DNA from: Polaromonas sp. CG_9.7
GTDB taxonomy: Bacteria > Pseudomonadota > Gammaproteobacteria > Burkholderiales > Burkholderiaceae_C
Length of the DNA stretch: 64,000 nucleotides
Assembly: GCF_015752205.1 (NCBI RefSeq)
Contig: NZ_JADOVG010000009.1
Location: 1-64,000 of the forward strand
Reading direction: 5' to 3'
In this document: in pieces, positions 25,799-34,324 of the stretch
Layout of the letters: each line of letters starts with the position of its first letter
Position numbering within the stretch: the stretch's first letter is position 1
Position numbers and translations under genes: made by a program
The notes under the pieces: generated by a model
What the model was told of the DNA's origin: nothing
Database searches by the model: none
What the model saw: only the letters and a program-made list of their open reading frames with translations

Positions 25799-28693
25799 AT
25801 GCTGATGCCATCCGCCACGCCGCTGGGCGCGCTTGAAAACCCTGCCGAATTCATTGCCCGGCACATCGGCATTGATGAAACGGATGAAGTCCACATGCTC
25901 GGCGTTGTCGGCTCTGATTCGCTCCGGGCGCTGATTGACGGCATCGTGCCGCGCTCGATTGCCCGAAGCAGCGCCATGGCGATTCCGCCGCCGGTGTCTG
26001 AAGCGGCCGCGCTCAAGCAGCTCAAGGCCATGGCCGCCAAGAACAAGGTATTCAAGAGCTTCATCGGCCAGGGTTATTACGGCACCTACACGCCGGGCGT
26101 GATCCTGCGTAACGTGCTGGAAAACCCCGCCTGGTACACCGCCTACACGCCCTACCAGGCCGAGATTTCGCAGGGCCGCATGGAAGCGCTGATCAACTTC
26201 CAGACCATGGTCTGCGACCTGACCGGCATGCCGATGGCCAATGCGTCGATGCTCGACGAAGCCACTGCCGCCGCCGAAGCCATGACGCTGGCCAAGCGCA
26301 GCGTGAAGAGCAAAAGCAATGTGTTCATCGTGGCTGGCGACTGCCATCCGCAAACCATCGAAGTGATCCAGACACGCGCCCGACCGCTGGGCATCGAGGT
26401 CAAGGTCAGCACCCTTTCACGCACTGTGCCGCAGTTGATGGCAGAGGGCAATTACTTCGGCGTACTGGCCCAGTACCCGGCCACCAGCGGCGCCATTCAT
26501 GACCTTCGGCCGCTGGCGGGACAAGCGCATGCCGATGGCGCAGCCTTGTGCGTCGCAGCCGATTTGCTGGCGCTGACGCTGCTCACACCACCGGGCGAAT
26601 GGGATGCAGACATCGTGCTGGGCAGCACCCAGCGCTTTGGCATGCCAATGGGCAACGGTGGCCCGCATGCTGCTTATCTGGCGTGTCGGGATGAATTCAA
26701 ACGCTCGTTGCCGGGCCGCCTGGTCGGTGTCAGCATCGATACCCATGGTCATCCGACCTACCGGCTGGCGCTGCAAACCCGCGAACAGCACATCCGCCGT
26801 GAAAAGGCCACGTCCAATATCTGCACGGCACAGGTGCTGCCAGCGGTCATAGCCAGCATGTACGCCGTCTACCACGGCCCTCAGGGCTTGAAGCGCATTG
26901 CCGAACGTGTGGCCACTTACACCGCCATTTTTGTGAATGGATTGCGCCAGATGGGTTTTGACATCACCAACAAAGGCGCCTTTGACTCGGTCACCGTCAA
27001 AACCGGTGATGCTACTAATTCAATAGCTAAGCGTGCAAGCCAGTCGTGCGCAAACCTTAGATTTCGCTTGAAAAATCACTTGGGTGTGTCGCTGGACGAA
27101 ACCACCAGCCGCAGCGACATTGAACTGCTCTGGTCTTTCTTCGCCCAGCCCGGCCAGACTGTGCCGGTGGTGAGCAGTTTCGAGCAAGGCATCGAATCCC
27201 TGATTCCAGCTGCGCTGCGCCGCACCAGCGAATTTTTGACGCATCCGGTGTTCAACACCCACCACAGCGAAACCAGCATGCTGCGCTACATCCGCAAGCT
27301 CAGCGACAAGGACCTGGCGCTGGACCGCAGCATGATCCCGCTGGGCAGCTGCACCATGAAGCTGAACGCCACCAGCGAGATGATTCCCATCACCTGGCCG
27401 GAATTCGCCAACATCCATCCATTTGCGCCGCATGACCAGTTGCTGGGCTATGCCGAACTCGACCAGCAGTTGCGTGACTGGCTGTGCGAGGCCACGGGGT
27501 ATGCCGGCATCAGCCTGCAGCCAAACGCCGGCTCGCAGGGTGAATACGCCGGCCTGCTGGTCATCAAGGCTTATCTTGAGGCGAATGGCCAGGGCCACCG
27601 CAATATCTGCCTGATTCCCTCGTCAGCCCACGGCACCAACCCGGCCAGCGCCCAGATGGCCGGCATGACCGTGGTGGTCACGGCCTGTGATGCACAGGGC
27701 AATGTCGACATGGCCGACCTGAAGGCCAAGTGCGAAAAGCACAGCGAGAAATTGGCTTGCGTGATGATCACCTACCCCAGCACCCACGGTGTGTTCGAGA
27801 CGCATGTCAAGGAGCTTTGCCAGCTGGTGCATTCGCACGGCGGCCGGGTCTATGTCGATGGCGCCAACATGAATGCGCTCGTCGGCACCGCCGCACCGGG
27901 TGAGTTCGGCGGCGACGTCAGCCACCTCAATTTGCACAAGACCTTCTGCATTCCGCATGGCGGAGGCGGCCCCGGCGTCGGCCCGGTCTGCGTTGTGGCG
28001 GACCTGGTGCCCTACCTGCCCGGCCATGCAACGGCTGGCATGCCCGTGAACGGCGTGGGTGCGATTTCAGCTGCCCCGCTGGGCAATGCAGCGGTGCTGC
28101 CAATCAGCTGGATGTACTGCCGCATGATGGGGCCCGAAGGCTTGAAGCGCGCGACCGAAGTGGCAATTTTGAGCGCCAACTACATCAGCGCCCGCCTGCA
28201 AGACCATTATCCGACGCTGTATGCCAGCGAGAACAAACATGTTGCGCACGAATGCATCCTGGACCTGCGTCCGCTGAAGGAAACCAGCGGCGTGACCGCC
28301 GAAGATGTGTCCAAGCGGCTGATGGACTACGGCTTTCATGCGCCAACGCTCAGCTTCCCGGTGCCCGGCACGCTGATGGTTGAACCCACCGAAAGCGAGT
28401 CCCTGGCCGAACTGGACCGCTTCATCAATGCCATGGTTGCTATCCGCGAAGAAATCCGCCAAGTCGAAAACGGTCACTGGCCACAAGACAACAACCCGCT
28501 GAAACATGCACCGCACACCGCCGCCAGCCTGCTGGGCGCGGACTGGGACCGGCCCTATTCACGCGAAACCGGTGCCTTTCCGCTGGCCAGCCTGAAAGCG
28601 GTGAAATACTGGCCACCGGTGGGCCGTGTGGACAACGTCTACGGCGACCGCAATTTGTCCTGCAGCTGCATTCCGATTGCAGATTACGCTTGA
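25799..28693 (+). CDS. gcvP: Glycine cleavage system P protein (glycine dehydrogenase, decarboxylating)
   Basis: 964 residues, the full one-chain form. The N-terminal half starts [20 protein letters not shown]. The C-terminal half carries the PLP lysine in [17 protein letters not shown] and the glycine-rich tail near [23 protein letters not shown]-dependent decarboxylation of glycine loads the remaining aminomethyl group on GcvH. Around codons 404-420 the DNA resembles a dispersed genomic repeat, see 27010-27056, but the frame is kept. Last gene of the riboswitch-controlled operon. Confidence 0.97.
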   Translation: MLMPSATPLGALENPAEFIARHIGIDETDEVHMLGVVGSDSLRALIDGIVPRSIARSSAMAIPPPVSEAAALKQLKAMAAKNKVFKSFIGQGYYGTYTPGVILRNVLENPAWYTAYTPYQAEISQGRMEALINFQTMVCDLTGMPMANASMLDEATAAAEAMTLAKRSVKSKSNVFIVAGDCHPQTIEVIQTRARPLGIEVKVSTLSRTVPQLMAEGNYFGVLAQYPATSGAIHDLRPLAGQAHADGAALCVAADLLALTLLTPPGEWDADIVLGSTQRFGMPMGNGGPHAAYLACRDEFKRSLPGRLVGVSIDTHGHPTYRLALQTREQHIRREKATSNICTAQVLPAVIASMYAVYHGPQGLKRIAERVATYTAIFVNGLRQMGFDITNKGAFDSVTVKTGDATNSIAKRASQSCANLRFRLKNHLGVSLDETTSRSDIELLWSFFAQPGQTVPVVSSFEQGIESLIPAALRRTSEFLTHPVFNTHHSETSMLRYIRKLSDKDLALDRSMIPLGSCTMKLNATSEMIPITWPEFANIHPFAPHDQLLGYAELDQQLRDWLCEATGYAGISLQPNAGSQGEYAGLLVIKAYLEANGQGHRNICLIPSSAHGTNPASAQMAGMTVVVTACDAQGNVDMADLKAKCEKHSEKLACVMITYPSTHGVFETHVKELCQLVHSHGGRVYVDGANMNALVGTAAPGEFGGDVSHLNLHKTFCIPHGGGGPGVGPVCVVADLVPYLPGHATAGMPVNGVGAISAAPLGNAAVLPISWMYCRMMGPEGLKRATEVAILSANYISARLQDHYPTLYASENKHVAHECILDLRPLKETSGVTAEDVSKRLMDYGFHAPTLSFPVPGTLMVEPTESESLAELDRFINAMVAIREEIRQVENGHWPQDNNPLKHAPHTAASLLGADWDRPYSRETGAFPLASLKAVKYWPPVGRVDNVYGDRNLSCSCIPIADYA
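27010..27056. repeat. Dispersed-repeat segment inside gcvP
   Basis: TGCTACTAATTCAATAGCT followed by an AGCGTGC...GTGCGCAA block aligns closely with the intergenic copy at 56803-56846. Both share TGCTA-n-AATAGCT followed by a GTGCGCAA end at almost the same spacing. Here the segment is read in frame as [17 protein letters not shown]. Homology is judged by eye only. Confidence 0.45.
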
Positions 28694-28713
28694 CGCGCAC
28701 TGCACACTGCCTG

Positions 28714-28767
28714 AACGCCTTAACGCCTTAACGCCTCAACTCCTCCTTCTCTCTTTGAGAGAAGTTT
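28714..28767 (+). terminator. Tandem 8-mers and terminator hairpin after gcvP
   Basis: Three near-identical 8-mers AACGCCTT (28714-28737, last one ending TC) precede a perfect hairpin CTTCTCTC-ttt-GAGAGAAG (28746-28764) followed by TTT. This is a plausible terminator of the gcvTHP operon before the FKBP gene. Confidence 0.55.
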
Positions 28768-28836
28768 GGGGTAAGGACCTGTAGTGACGGCAGCGCTAAA
28801 CCCCATTTCAATCCCTCCATCATTCACAGGAAAACC

Positions 28837-29238
28837 ATGAAATCAAACTTCTCCCTGCTCGCCCTCGCCGCTTTTGCGACCAGCGCCTTCGCCGTGGCGC
28901 CGCCTGAAACCCTGCCATCGGGTGTAAAGATCGTCCACACGGTAGACGGCACAGGCGCGCAGCCCAAGGCATCGGACACCGTCAAGGTGCATTACCGCGG
29001 CACGCTGGCCGACGGCAAGGAATTTGACAGCTCCATCAAACGCGGCCAGCCGGCCTCGTTCCCGTTGAACCGTGTGGTGCCATGCTGGACCGAAGGCATG
29101 CAAAAGATCAAGGTTGGCGGCAAGGCGACGTTAACCTGCCCACCGGCCACGGCCTATGGTGATCGCGGCGCCGGCGGCGCGGTGCCACCCAACGCCACAC
29201 TGACGTTTGAAGTCGAGTTACTGGCGATTGAAAAGTAA
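28837..29238 (+). CDS. FKBP-type peptidyl-prolyl cis-trans isomerase, exported
   Basis: 133 residues with an N-terminal signal peptide (FSLLALAAFATSAFAVAPPE). The FKBP core shows VKVHYRGTLADGKEFDSS and FPLNRVVPCWTEGMQKIKVG, then TLTCPPATAYGDRGAGGAVP and the terminal FEVELLAI. It should speed proline isomerisation in proteins folding in the periplasm. AGGAAAACC precedes the ATG. It converges with the hydrolase gene over 12 bases and is probably a single-gene unit. Confidence 0.92.
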   Translation: MKSNFSLLALAAFATSAFAVAPPETLPSGVKIVHTVDGTGAQPKASDTVKVHYRGTLADGKEFDSSIKRGQPASFPLNRVVPCWTEGMQKIKVGGKATLTCPPATAYGDRGAGGAVPPNATLTFEVELLAIEK

Positions 29239-29250
29239 GCTGCGTTTGGC

Positions 29251-30126
29251 TTACAAGGCTGCATTCAATGCGGCAAGGAGCGCGGCGTCAAATGCTTCTG
29301 TCCGCTCGAACTGCACCCAGTGGCCGGCTTCTTCGATGAGGGTGAAGGCTTTGAAACGGGGTGCTTGCCGCATAGCCGTCTCCACCGCCGCCAGTTGCCC
29401 CTTGAACAACGCGTCTTCACGGCCGTAGATGGCATGCAGCGGGCACTTTAGCAGCGGCAGCGTGCAGGCCAATACATCGGTGCGCGACAGGTTGCGACCC
29501 TGCATGCGGTCGCGCAAGACGTTGGCTACATGCAGGCGCAGCGCCAGATCGCTGATCGACGTCGGGTGGTGCAGCATCAACGCAGCCAGGTTGCCACGGT
29601 GAATGGCGTCACGCTGGCCGGCGTCCTTGAAATGGCGCCAGGCCCGCAAATGAAACGGCGTGTCGGGCGCAATGCCCAAGCCGGGCGCGCCGACCAGCAC
29701 CAGACGCGCCACACGTGCCGAATACTGCGCCGCCAGAAAACCGGCGACCATGCCGCCAAATGAAAATCCGACCAGGTCGCAGGCTGCATCGCCCAACAGG
29801 CTTTGCAGCCCCTGCTCGACAAGACCGGGAAGCGCATCGGCGTCGGTTCCGTGCAGGGGCGCAGACGAATCGCCAAAACCCGGCAGATCGGGCACCAGCA
29901 CCCAGCGGCCCGAATCGACGAGTGCGTCAATATTGCGCAGCCAGTGCATCCAGCTGCCACTGCCGCCGTGCAGCAACACCAGCGGTGCCAGGGCCGGATG
30001 GCGCGTCGCCTTGCCCCAGTGGTGCCAGACCATGGCGCCCGTCTCACAAGGGGTTTCGGAACAGGTGGCGGTTCTCAGGAGCGCTTGCGCTTGCAGCGGC
30101 AATTCAACGGAAGATTCAAAAGTCAT
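29251..30126 (-). CDS. Alpha/beta-hydrolase fold protein
   Basis: 291 residues. The oxyanion region PLVLLHGGSGSWMHWLRNID, the nucleophile elbow LVGFSFGGMVAGF (serine near residue 123) and the late histidine in EEAGHWVQFERTEAF form the usual catalytic set, with the acid probably in YGREDALFKG. Substrate is unknown; similar proteins are esterases or C-C bond hydrolases. It is followed on the same strand by no partner and has the Nudix gene 36 bases upstream, so the two may be co-transcribed. Confidence 0.85.
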   Translation of the reverse strand: MTFESSVELPLQAQALLRTATCSETPCETGAMVWHHWGKATRHPALAPLVLLHGGSGSWMHWLRNIDALVDSGRWVLVPDLPGFGDSSAPLHGTDADALPGLVEQGLQSLLGDAACDLVGFSFGGMVAGFLAAQYSARVARLVLVGAPGLGIAPDTPFHLRAWRHFKDAGQRDAIHRGNLAALMLHHPTSISDLALRLHVANVLRDRMQGRNLSRTDVLACTLPLLKCPLHAIYGREDALFKGQLAAVETAMRQAPRFKAFTLIEEAGHWVQFERTEAFDAALLAALNAAL

Positions 30127-30162
30127 CGCCTGTTTATACCCTTGCGCCGCAACGCGGCGGCG

Positions 30163-31050
30163 TCAATCGAACAGCCGGTCAAAACCACCATCAGGCTCAA
30201 AACGCTTGTTAAGGGCTTGGTAATACAGCCGCGTTGGTCCCGGCATGGCCAGATCGCGGACCGAGTGGCGAACATCGCCGGGATAACAAATCACCCGGTT
30301 CCCCTCCAGATCGAACGGCTCGGGCTGGATTAATGGGGGCAGGCGGCTGCGGGCTTGCGCCATCACGCTGTCCACGCTGGTGTGGCGCGCCAGATGGGCG
30401 AGACTCATGATCTGCGGCGGCGCCAGCGCGATCAGGCCGGCCCAGTACTGTTCCAGCGCCGTGCGCGGCGCAAGCCAGATGCTGTCGGTGGTTTCATGGT
30501 TGTCGTGAATCGCCACCTGCCCGGTGGGCACGGCAGACACAAAAAACCGGGTGTCAAAGCGCTTGTTCGTGACCGACGGCGCTGTCGGCGTGACCCAGCG
30601 CGCCCAGGGCACCAGGCTTCGGGTCTGCAGGCGCAGCGCCATTTGCGCCAGCACATCGTTGAACCCATGGCCTTCGCGCAGCAGTGCCGCTGCCCGGGAG
30701 CAGTCAACGCCCTCGCATGCAATGCCTTGCGCCATCAAGATGCCCGACTCCTCAAACGCTTCCCGCAGGGCCGCCACATACAACCCACCCGCCGTGCGTT
30801 CGCTGATGTCGGCTTCGTTCAGGCCGGCATGCAGTACCTGCAAAGGCTGGTCCAGATGCGCATCCATGTCCAGTTCGGCATCAAGCGCATCCACCTTGCC
30901 GCCCGGAAATACATAGGCGCCGCCCAGCACATCGGACAAGGTGTGGCGTTTCATCAGGAACACCTCCAGCCCCGCCGGCGCATCGCGCAGCATGACCACC
31001 GTGGCCGCCGGGCGCAAGGGCGTGGTGACAATTTCCAGATTCAATTCCAT
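30163..31050 (-). CDS. Nudix hydrolase
   Basis: 295 residues, longer than minimal Nudix proteins and resembling the NUDT19/acyl-CoA-diphosphatase-like group. The N-terminal part contains GGAYVFPGGKVDALD, and after an insertion the Nudix helix appears as ALREAFEESGILMAQG with the metal-binding glutamates. These enzymes cleave nucleoside diphosphates linked to another group; a CoA derivative is a guess from length and insertion only. It lies upstream of the alpha/beta hydrolase gene on the same strand. Confidence 0.83.
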   Translation of the reverse strand: MELNLEIVTTPLRPAATVVMLRDAPAGLEVFLMKRHTLSDVLGGAYVFPGGKVDALDAELDMDAHLDQPLQVLHAGLNEADISERTAGGLYVAALREAFEESGILMAQGIACEGVDCSRAAALLREGHGFNDVLAQMALRLQTRSLVPWARWVTPTAPSVTNKRFDTRFFVSAVPTGQVAIHDNHETTDSIWLAPRTALEQYWAGLIALAPPQIMSLAHLARHTSVDSVMAQARSRLPPLIQPEPFDLEGNRVICYPGDVRHSVRDLAMPGPTRLYYQALNKRFEPDGGFDRLFD

Positions 31051-31411
31051 CGTCTGCTTTCAGGGGAAACGCCGCGCGGACCAGTCCGTACAGCCAGACA
31101 GCAGAGGCTATCAGAGTCTCTGCACTCGAGACGTTTCGAGCGTGACAGGAACGACGCGGCAACCACATTCCAAGGATTCCAATCAGGTATAAAAAATCAT
31201 CAAATCCTGCTCTGGCGCAATCAGAATATGCATAAGCAGCTATTAATTCAGGAGCGATCAAGACGGGTAATGCACAAGCAGAAGTTGGCAGTCATACAGA
31301 ATGCATTTCAGGCGCCTGTCTGCGAACTTTGGTTGCGTTCTATCAGGTCGAATAAACCTTGATCACACAGCACAAGTTTGCCGTGTCAATGCCTGAATGC
31401 CAGTGCTGTCC
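31051..31411. other. Intergenic stretch, Nudix gene / DUF302 gene
   Basis: 361 bases between two - strand genes. I see no convincing gene, tRNA or strong hairpin. It probably contains the promoter of the Nudix gene near its left end. Confidence 0.5.
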
Positions 31412-31864
31412 TCAGTTGGCAACCGCCGCCCCAACCAAGCCGCCAAGAGCCTTGCTCAGGTTCTCGACCACAGGGCACTGCGCCACGCCATGGCGCTGGG
31501 CAATGAATGCGGGATCGTTGTACCCGACCCAGACCTGAGCGGCGGCATCTTCCCACACCAATGCCTTGAGCGGCAGATCAATGCCAACCGTCTGCGCGCA
31601 CTCCATAAACGGGGTGCCTCCCTGCGCGTTGCCGAAGATGAGCACTTCGGTGGGGCGCAGGGTTTTTTCTACCTTCTTAGCGCCAGCCGCGTGATCGATA
31701 CGCGCGAAGACGGTCAGGCCGCGTTGCTTCACGACTTGTTCAAGCCTGTCCATGGTGACTTTGGCATCATGGGGACTTTTGACGGCCACCAGTCCATCGG
31801 CAGCATTGGCGGCGCCAAGGGTTGCAAACAAAACAAGGGCAACAAAGGTTCGCAAGAGATTCAT
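31412..31864 (-). CDS. DUF302-family exported protein
   Basis: 150 residues with signal peptide MNLLRTFVALVLFATLGAAN ending at AA-DG. The DUF302 pattern is clear: TMDRLEQVVKQRGLTVFARI, LRPTEVLIFGNAQGGTPFM and LPLKALVWEDAAAQVWVGYN. Family function is unresolved; structures show a small alpha/beta fold. It is predicted to be periplasmic and stands alone. Confidence 0.86.
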   Translation of the reverse strand: MNLLRTFVALVLFATLGAANAADGLVAVKSPHDAKVTMDRLEQVVKQRGLTVFARIDHAAGAKKVEKTLRPTEVLIFGNAQGGTPFMECAQTVGIDLPLKALVWEDAAAQVWVGYNDPAFIAQRHGVAQCPVVENLSKALGGLVGAAVAN

Positions 31865-32221
31865 GGCTGTGTTTTCCTGAGTGGTGTTGGCGCAGCTTTA
31901 TTTGCCACGATAAGAATGAGACCCGCCGCGCACTGAGAAGTTCGCTGCGGGTGATTTGACTCCACACCTCAACATATCCTGCCGAACCGGAGAGTTCGCT
32001 TTCAATCTTTGAATTTTTCAAACTGGCTTGATGAAAAAATGCTACCTCATCGACCGTAAGTTTCAGCGATGACGCGTTGCAGTCACTGTTGCGTTGCCCC
32101 ACATTTCGAGTCTTTGCGGCTCAGTCCCGAACCCAGCAGCTTTCGCTGGTGGGTTTTCAGTTTTTCACACCCGGCTTGGCCAGGTTGGGCAATAAAGGAT
32201 GCAAAACAAAATACTTGCTGC
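31865..32221. other. Intergenic stretch between DUF302 and YeiH-type genes
   Basis: 357 bases without a supported gene. At 32130-32157 lies AACCCAGCAGC-tttc-GCTGGTGGGTT followed by TTTC, a hairpin with one mismatch whose T run is on the + strand. No + strand gene precedes it. It may serve the - strand exporter transcript as a structured end, or end an unknown small + transcript. Confidence 0.45.
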
Positions 32222-33262
32222 TCAACGCCGCAGCAGGATGACGGCCAGCACAAACGCAGCCATCCACACCGTTTCGATCAACAGCAGCGCAAACGGCTTC
32301 CAGCCGGCACGCGCCAGTTGCATGAAGGATGTTTTCACGCCCAGCGCGGCAATCGCCACCACAAGGCAGGCGCGCGACACATCGTTCAGTCCGGTCTGCA
32401 CGATGGCAGGCACGCCGCCCAGGGAATTGAGCACCACCAGCGCGACAAAAACCCACAGGAACCACGGCACCAGCGGCTGCTTCTTGGCCTCGTTGCCTTC
32501 GGCCATCAGTTCGCGCTGCTTCTTGAACACACTGGAGACGATAACCACCACGACGGCCAGCATCGACACGCGAAACAGCTTGACGATGGTGGCGTAATCG
32601 GCAGTTTCCGGATTCACCATGTAGCCTGCGCCCACCACCTGCGCCACATCATGAATCGTGCCGCCCAGGAAAAGGCCGGCCAGCTCGGGCGGCAGTCCCA
32701 GTGCCTTGACGATCAGCGGATAGGCCACCATGGCCACCGTGGACAGCACGGTCACGGTGACCACCACCATCAGTGTGGAACGGTCACTGTCCTTGTCACG
32801 CGGCAGCACCGCCGAAATCGCCAGCGCGGCCGAAGCGCCGCAAATGGCGACTGCGCCGCCTGACAGCACGCCTTGGGCGCGCGTCATGCCAAAGTGCTTG
32901 CCCAGAAACGTACCGCACAGCAGCGTCGATACCACCGCAATTACCACGATGGCCGCCGTTTCCCAGCCCAATCCGGCGATTTGCGAAGCGGTGATGCGCG
33001 CCCCCAGCAGGCCCACGCCGAGTCGCAACACGCCACGCGCGCAAAACTCGATACCCGGCCGGGTCTTGGTTTCCTGGCTGAGGTAATGAAACGCAATGCC
33101 GAAAAACAGCGCGTACAGGAATTGCGGGCCGCCGTGCAGTATTGACACTGTGGTGGCGGCCATGGCAATCACAGCCGACAGACCGACGCCTGGCAGCAGG
33201 TAGGGCACTTTGCGCAAACCGGAAGGCGGGCCAGCGGCCAGCGGGTCGTTGCTGGCGCTCAT
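32222..33262 (-). CDS. YeiH-family putative sulfate/sulfite exporter
   Basis: 346 residues from the ATG at 33262, which overlaps the pta stop (ATGA); longer frames run into pta. About ten transmembrane segments with the family signatures GVLRLGVGLLGARITASQI, SGGAVAICGASAALAISAVL and FLGGTIHDVAQVVGAGYMVN. The family (UPF0324, YeiH) is annotated as sulfate exporters, largely by association with sulfonate degradation. Here it is translationally coupled to pta, downstream of xsc, where sulfite from Xsc must leave the cell. In position it corresponds to TauZ-like exporters of other taurine clusters. Confidence 0.85.
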   Translation of the reverse strand: MSASNDPLAAGPPSGLRKVPYLLPGVGLSAVIAMAATTVSILHGGPQFLYALFFGIAFHYLSQETKTRPGIEFCARGVLRLGVGLLGARITASQIAGLGWETAAIVVIAVVSTLLCGTFLGKHFGMTRAQGVLSGGAVAICGASAALAISAVLPRDKDSDRSTLMVVVTVTVLSTVAMVAYPLIVKALGLPPELAGLFLGGTIHDVAQVVGAGYMVNPETADYATIVKLFRVSMLAVVVVIVSSVFKKQRELMAEGNEAKKQPLVPWFLWVFVALVVLNSLGGVPAIVQTGLNDVSRACLVVAIAALGVKTSFMQLARAGWKPFALLLIETVWMAAFVLAVILLRR

Positions 33263-34245
33263 GCCACACGCTCTTTGGAGTTGGCGGGCGGGCACATCAA
33301 CACGGCCAGCGCGCAGGAGGCGATGCGGCTGGAGATCGAGTCGGAACGGCTGGTCAGCACGATGGGCACGCGCATGCCAAGCACCAGCCCGGCACATTCG
33401 GCGCCCGCCAGGTAAACCAGCAGCTTGTAGGCCACGTTACCGGTTTCCAGGCCAGGCATCAGCAGCACGTCGGGTCGGCCGGACACGGCGGAAACAATGC
33501 CCTTGTTACGCGCCGAAACAGCCGAGATGGCGTTGTCAAGCGCCAGTGGGCCGTCTAGCACGCCGCCCGTGATCTGGCCGCGCTCGGCCATCTTGCACAG
33601 TGCGGCAGCATCCAGCGTGCCGGGAATGGCGAGGTTGACGGTTTCCACCGCCGACAGGATGGCCACATGCGGCAGCTTGATGCCAATGGCGCGTGCCAAA
33701 TCAATCGCGTTTTGCGCAACGTCGCGCTTTTCTGCCAGCGTGGGCGCAATGTTGACGACGCAATCGGTCATCAGCAGCGGCCGCTCATAGCCGGGAACGT
33801 CCATGACGAACACATGGCTGGCGCGGCGCGCGGTGCGCAGTCCGGCATCACGTGAAACAGCGGCGGCCAGCAGATCGTCGCTGTGCAGGCTTCCCTTCAT
33901 CAACACAGCGGCCTGGCTTTCACCGCACAATGCGGCAGCCTTGGCGGCGGTGATGCGGGGATTGTCGGGCGTGTCGTGTAACTCGATATTCGAAAGGTCC
34001 AGGCCTTCGGCTTCAGCCAAGGCCTGGATGCGGGCGGTAGGTCCGACCAGGATGGGGGTGATCAGACCGGCTTGGCACGCCTGGACAGCGGCGCTCAGAG
34101 AAGAAGCATCGCACGGGTAGGCCACAGCAACGCGGACCGGGCCGCGCGCCTTGGCCATCTGCACCAATGCGTGCAGATGCGGGTGGGTGGCGTCGCCCGA
34201 TGACGACACGCTGTCAGCGCGGGGGGCAAGCTCGGAAAGAGTCAT
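33259..34245 (-). CDS. pta: Phosphate acetyltransferase
   Basis: 328 residues, the short form with only the catalytic PTA/PTB domain. Recognisable segments: VRVAVAYPCDASSLSAAVQA, GLITPILVGPTARIQALAEA, AAVLMKGSLHSDDLLAAAV and VVNIAPTLAEKRDVAQNAID. It converts acetyl phosphate, the product of Xsc, to acetyl-CoA. The gene lies 79 bases downstream of xsc on the same strand with a strong hairpin in between and overlaps the exporter gene. The xsc-pta pairing is the usual end of taurine and sulfoacetaldehyde routes. Confidence 0.92.
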   Translation of the reverse strand: MTLSELAPRADSVSSSGDATHPHLHALVQMAKARGPVRVAVAYPCDASSLSAAVQACQAGLITPILVGPTARIQALAEAEGLDLSNIELHDTPDNPRITAAKAAALCGESQAAVLMKGSLHSDDLLAAAVSRDAGLRTARRASHVFVMDVPGYERPLLMTDCVVNIAPTLAEKRDVAQNAIDLARAIGIKLPHVAILSAVETVNLAIPGTLDAAALCKMAERGQITGGVLDGPLALDNAISAVSARNKGIVSAVSGRPDVLLMPGLETGNVAYKLLVYLAGAECAGLVLGMRVPIVLTSRSDSISSRIASCALAVLMCPPANSKERVA

Positions 34246-34268
34246 GGTTCAGAGTCTCCACACAAGAT

Positions 34269-34311
34269 AAACAAAAACGCGCCGCATGGCCTGAATGGAC
34301 CATGCGGCGCG
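34269..34311 (-). terminator. Terminator/attenuator between xsc and pta
   Basis: A perfect 12-bp stem CGCGCCGCATGG (34278-34289) / CCATGCGGCGCG (34300-34311) with a 10-base loop. On the - strand it is followed by TTTTTGTTTATC. This is a strong intrinsic terminator directly after xsc. Reduced readthrough would keep pta and the exporter below Xsc in amount. Confidence 0.8.
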
Positions 34312-34324
34312 CTGGAAGACTTAC

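Noticed and set aside
30355..31362. A 335-codon + strand frame opposite the Nudix gene
   Set aside because: No recognisable motif; the - strand frame carries an intact Nudix box.
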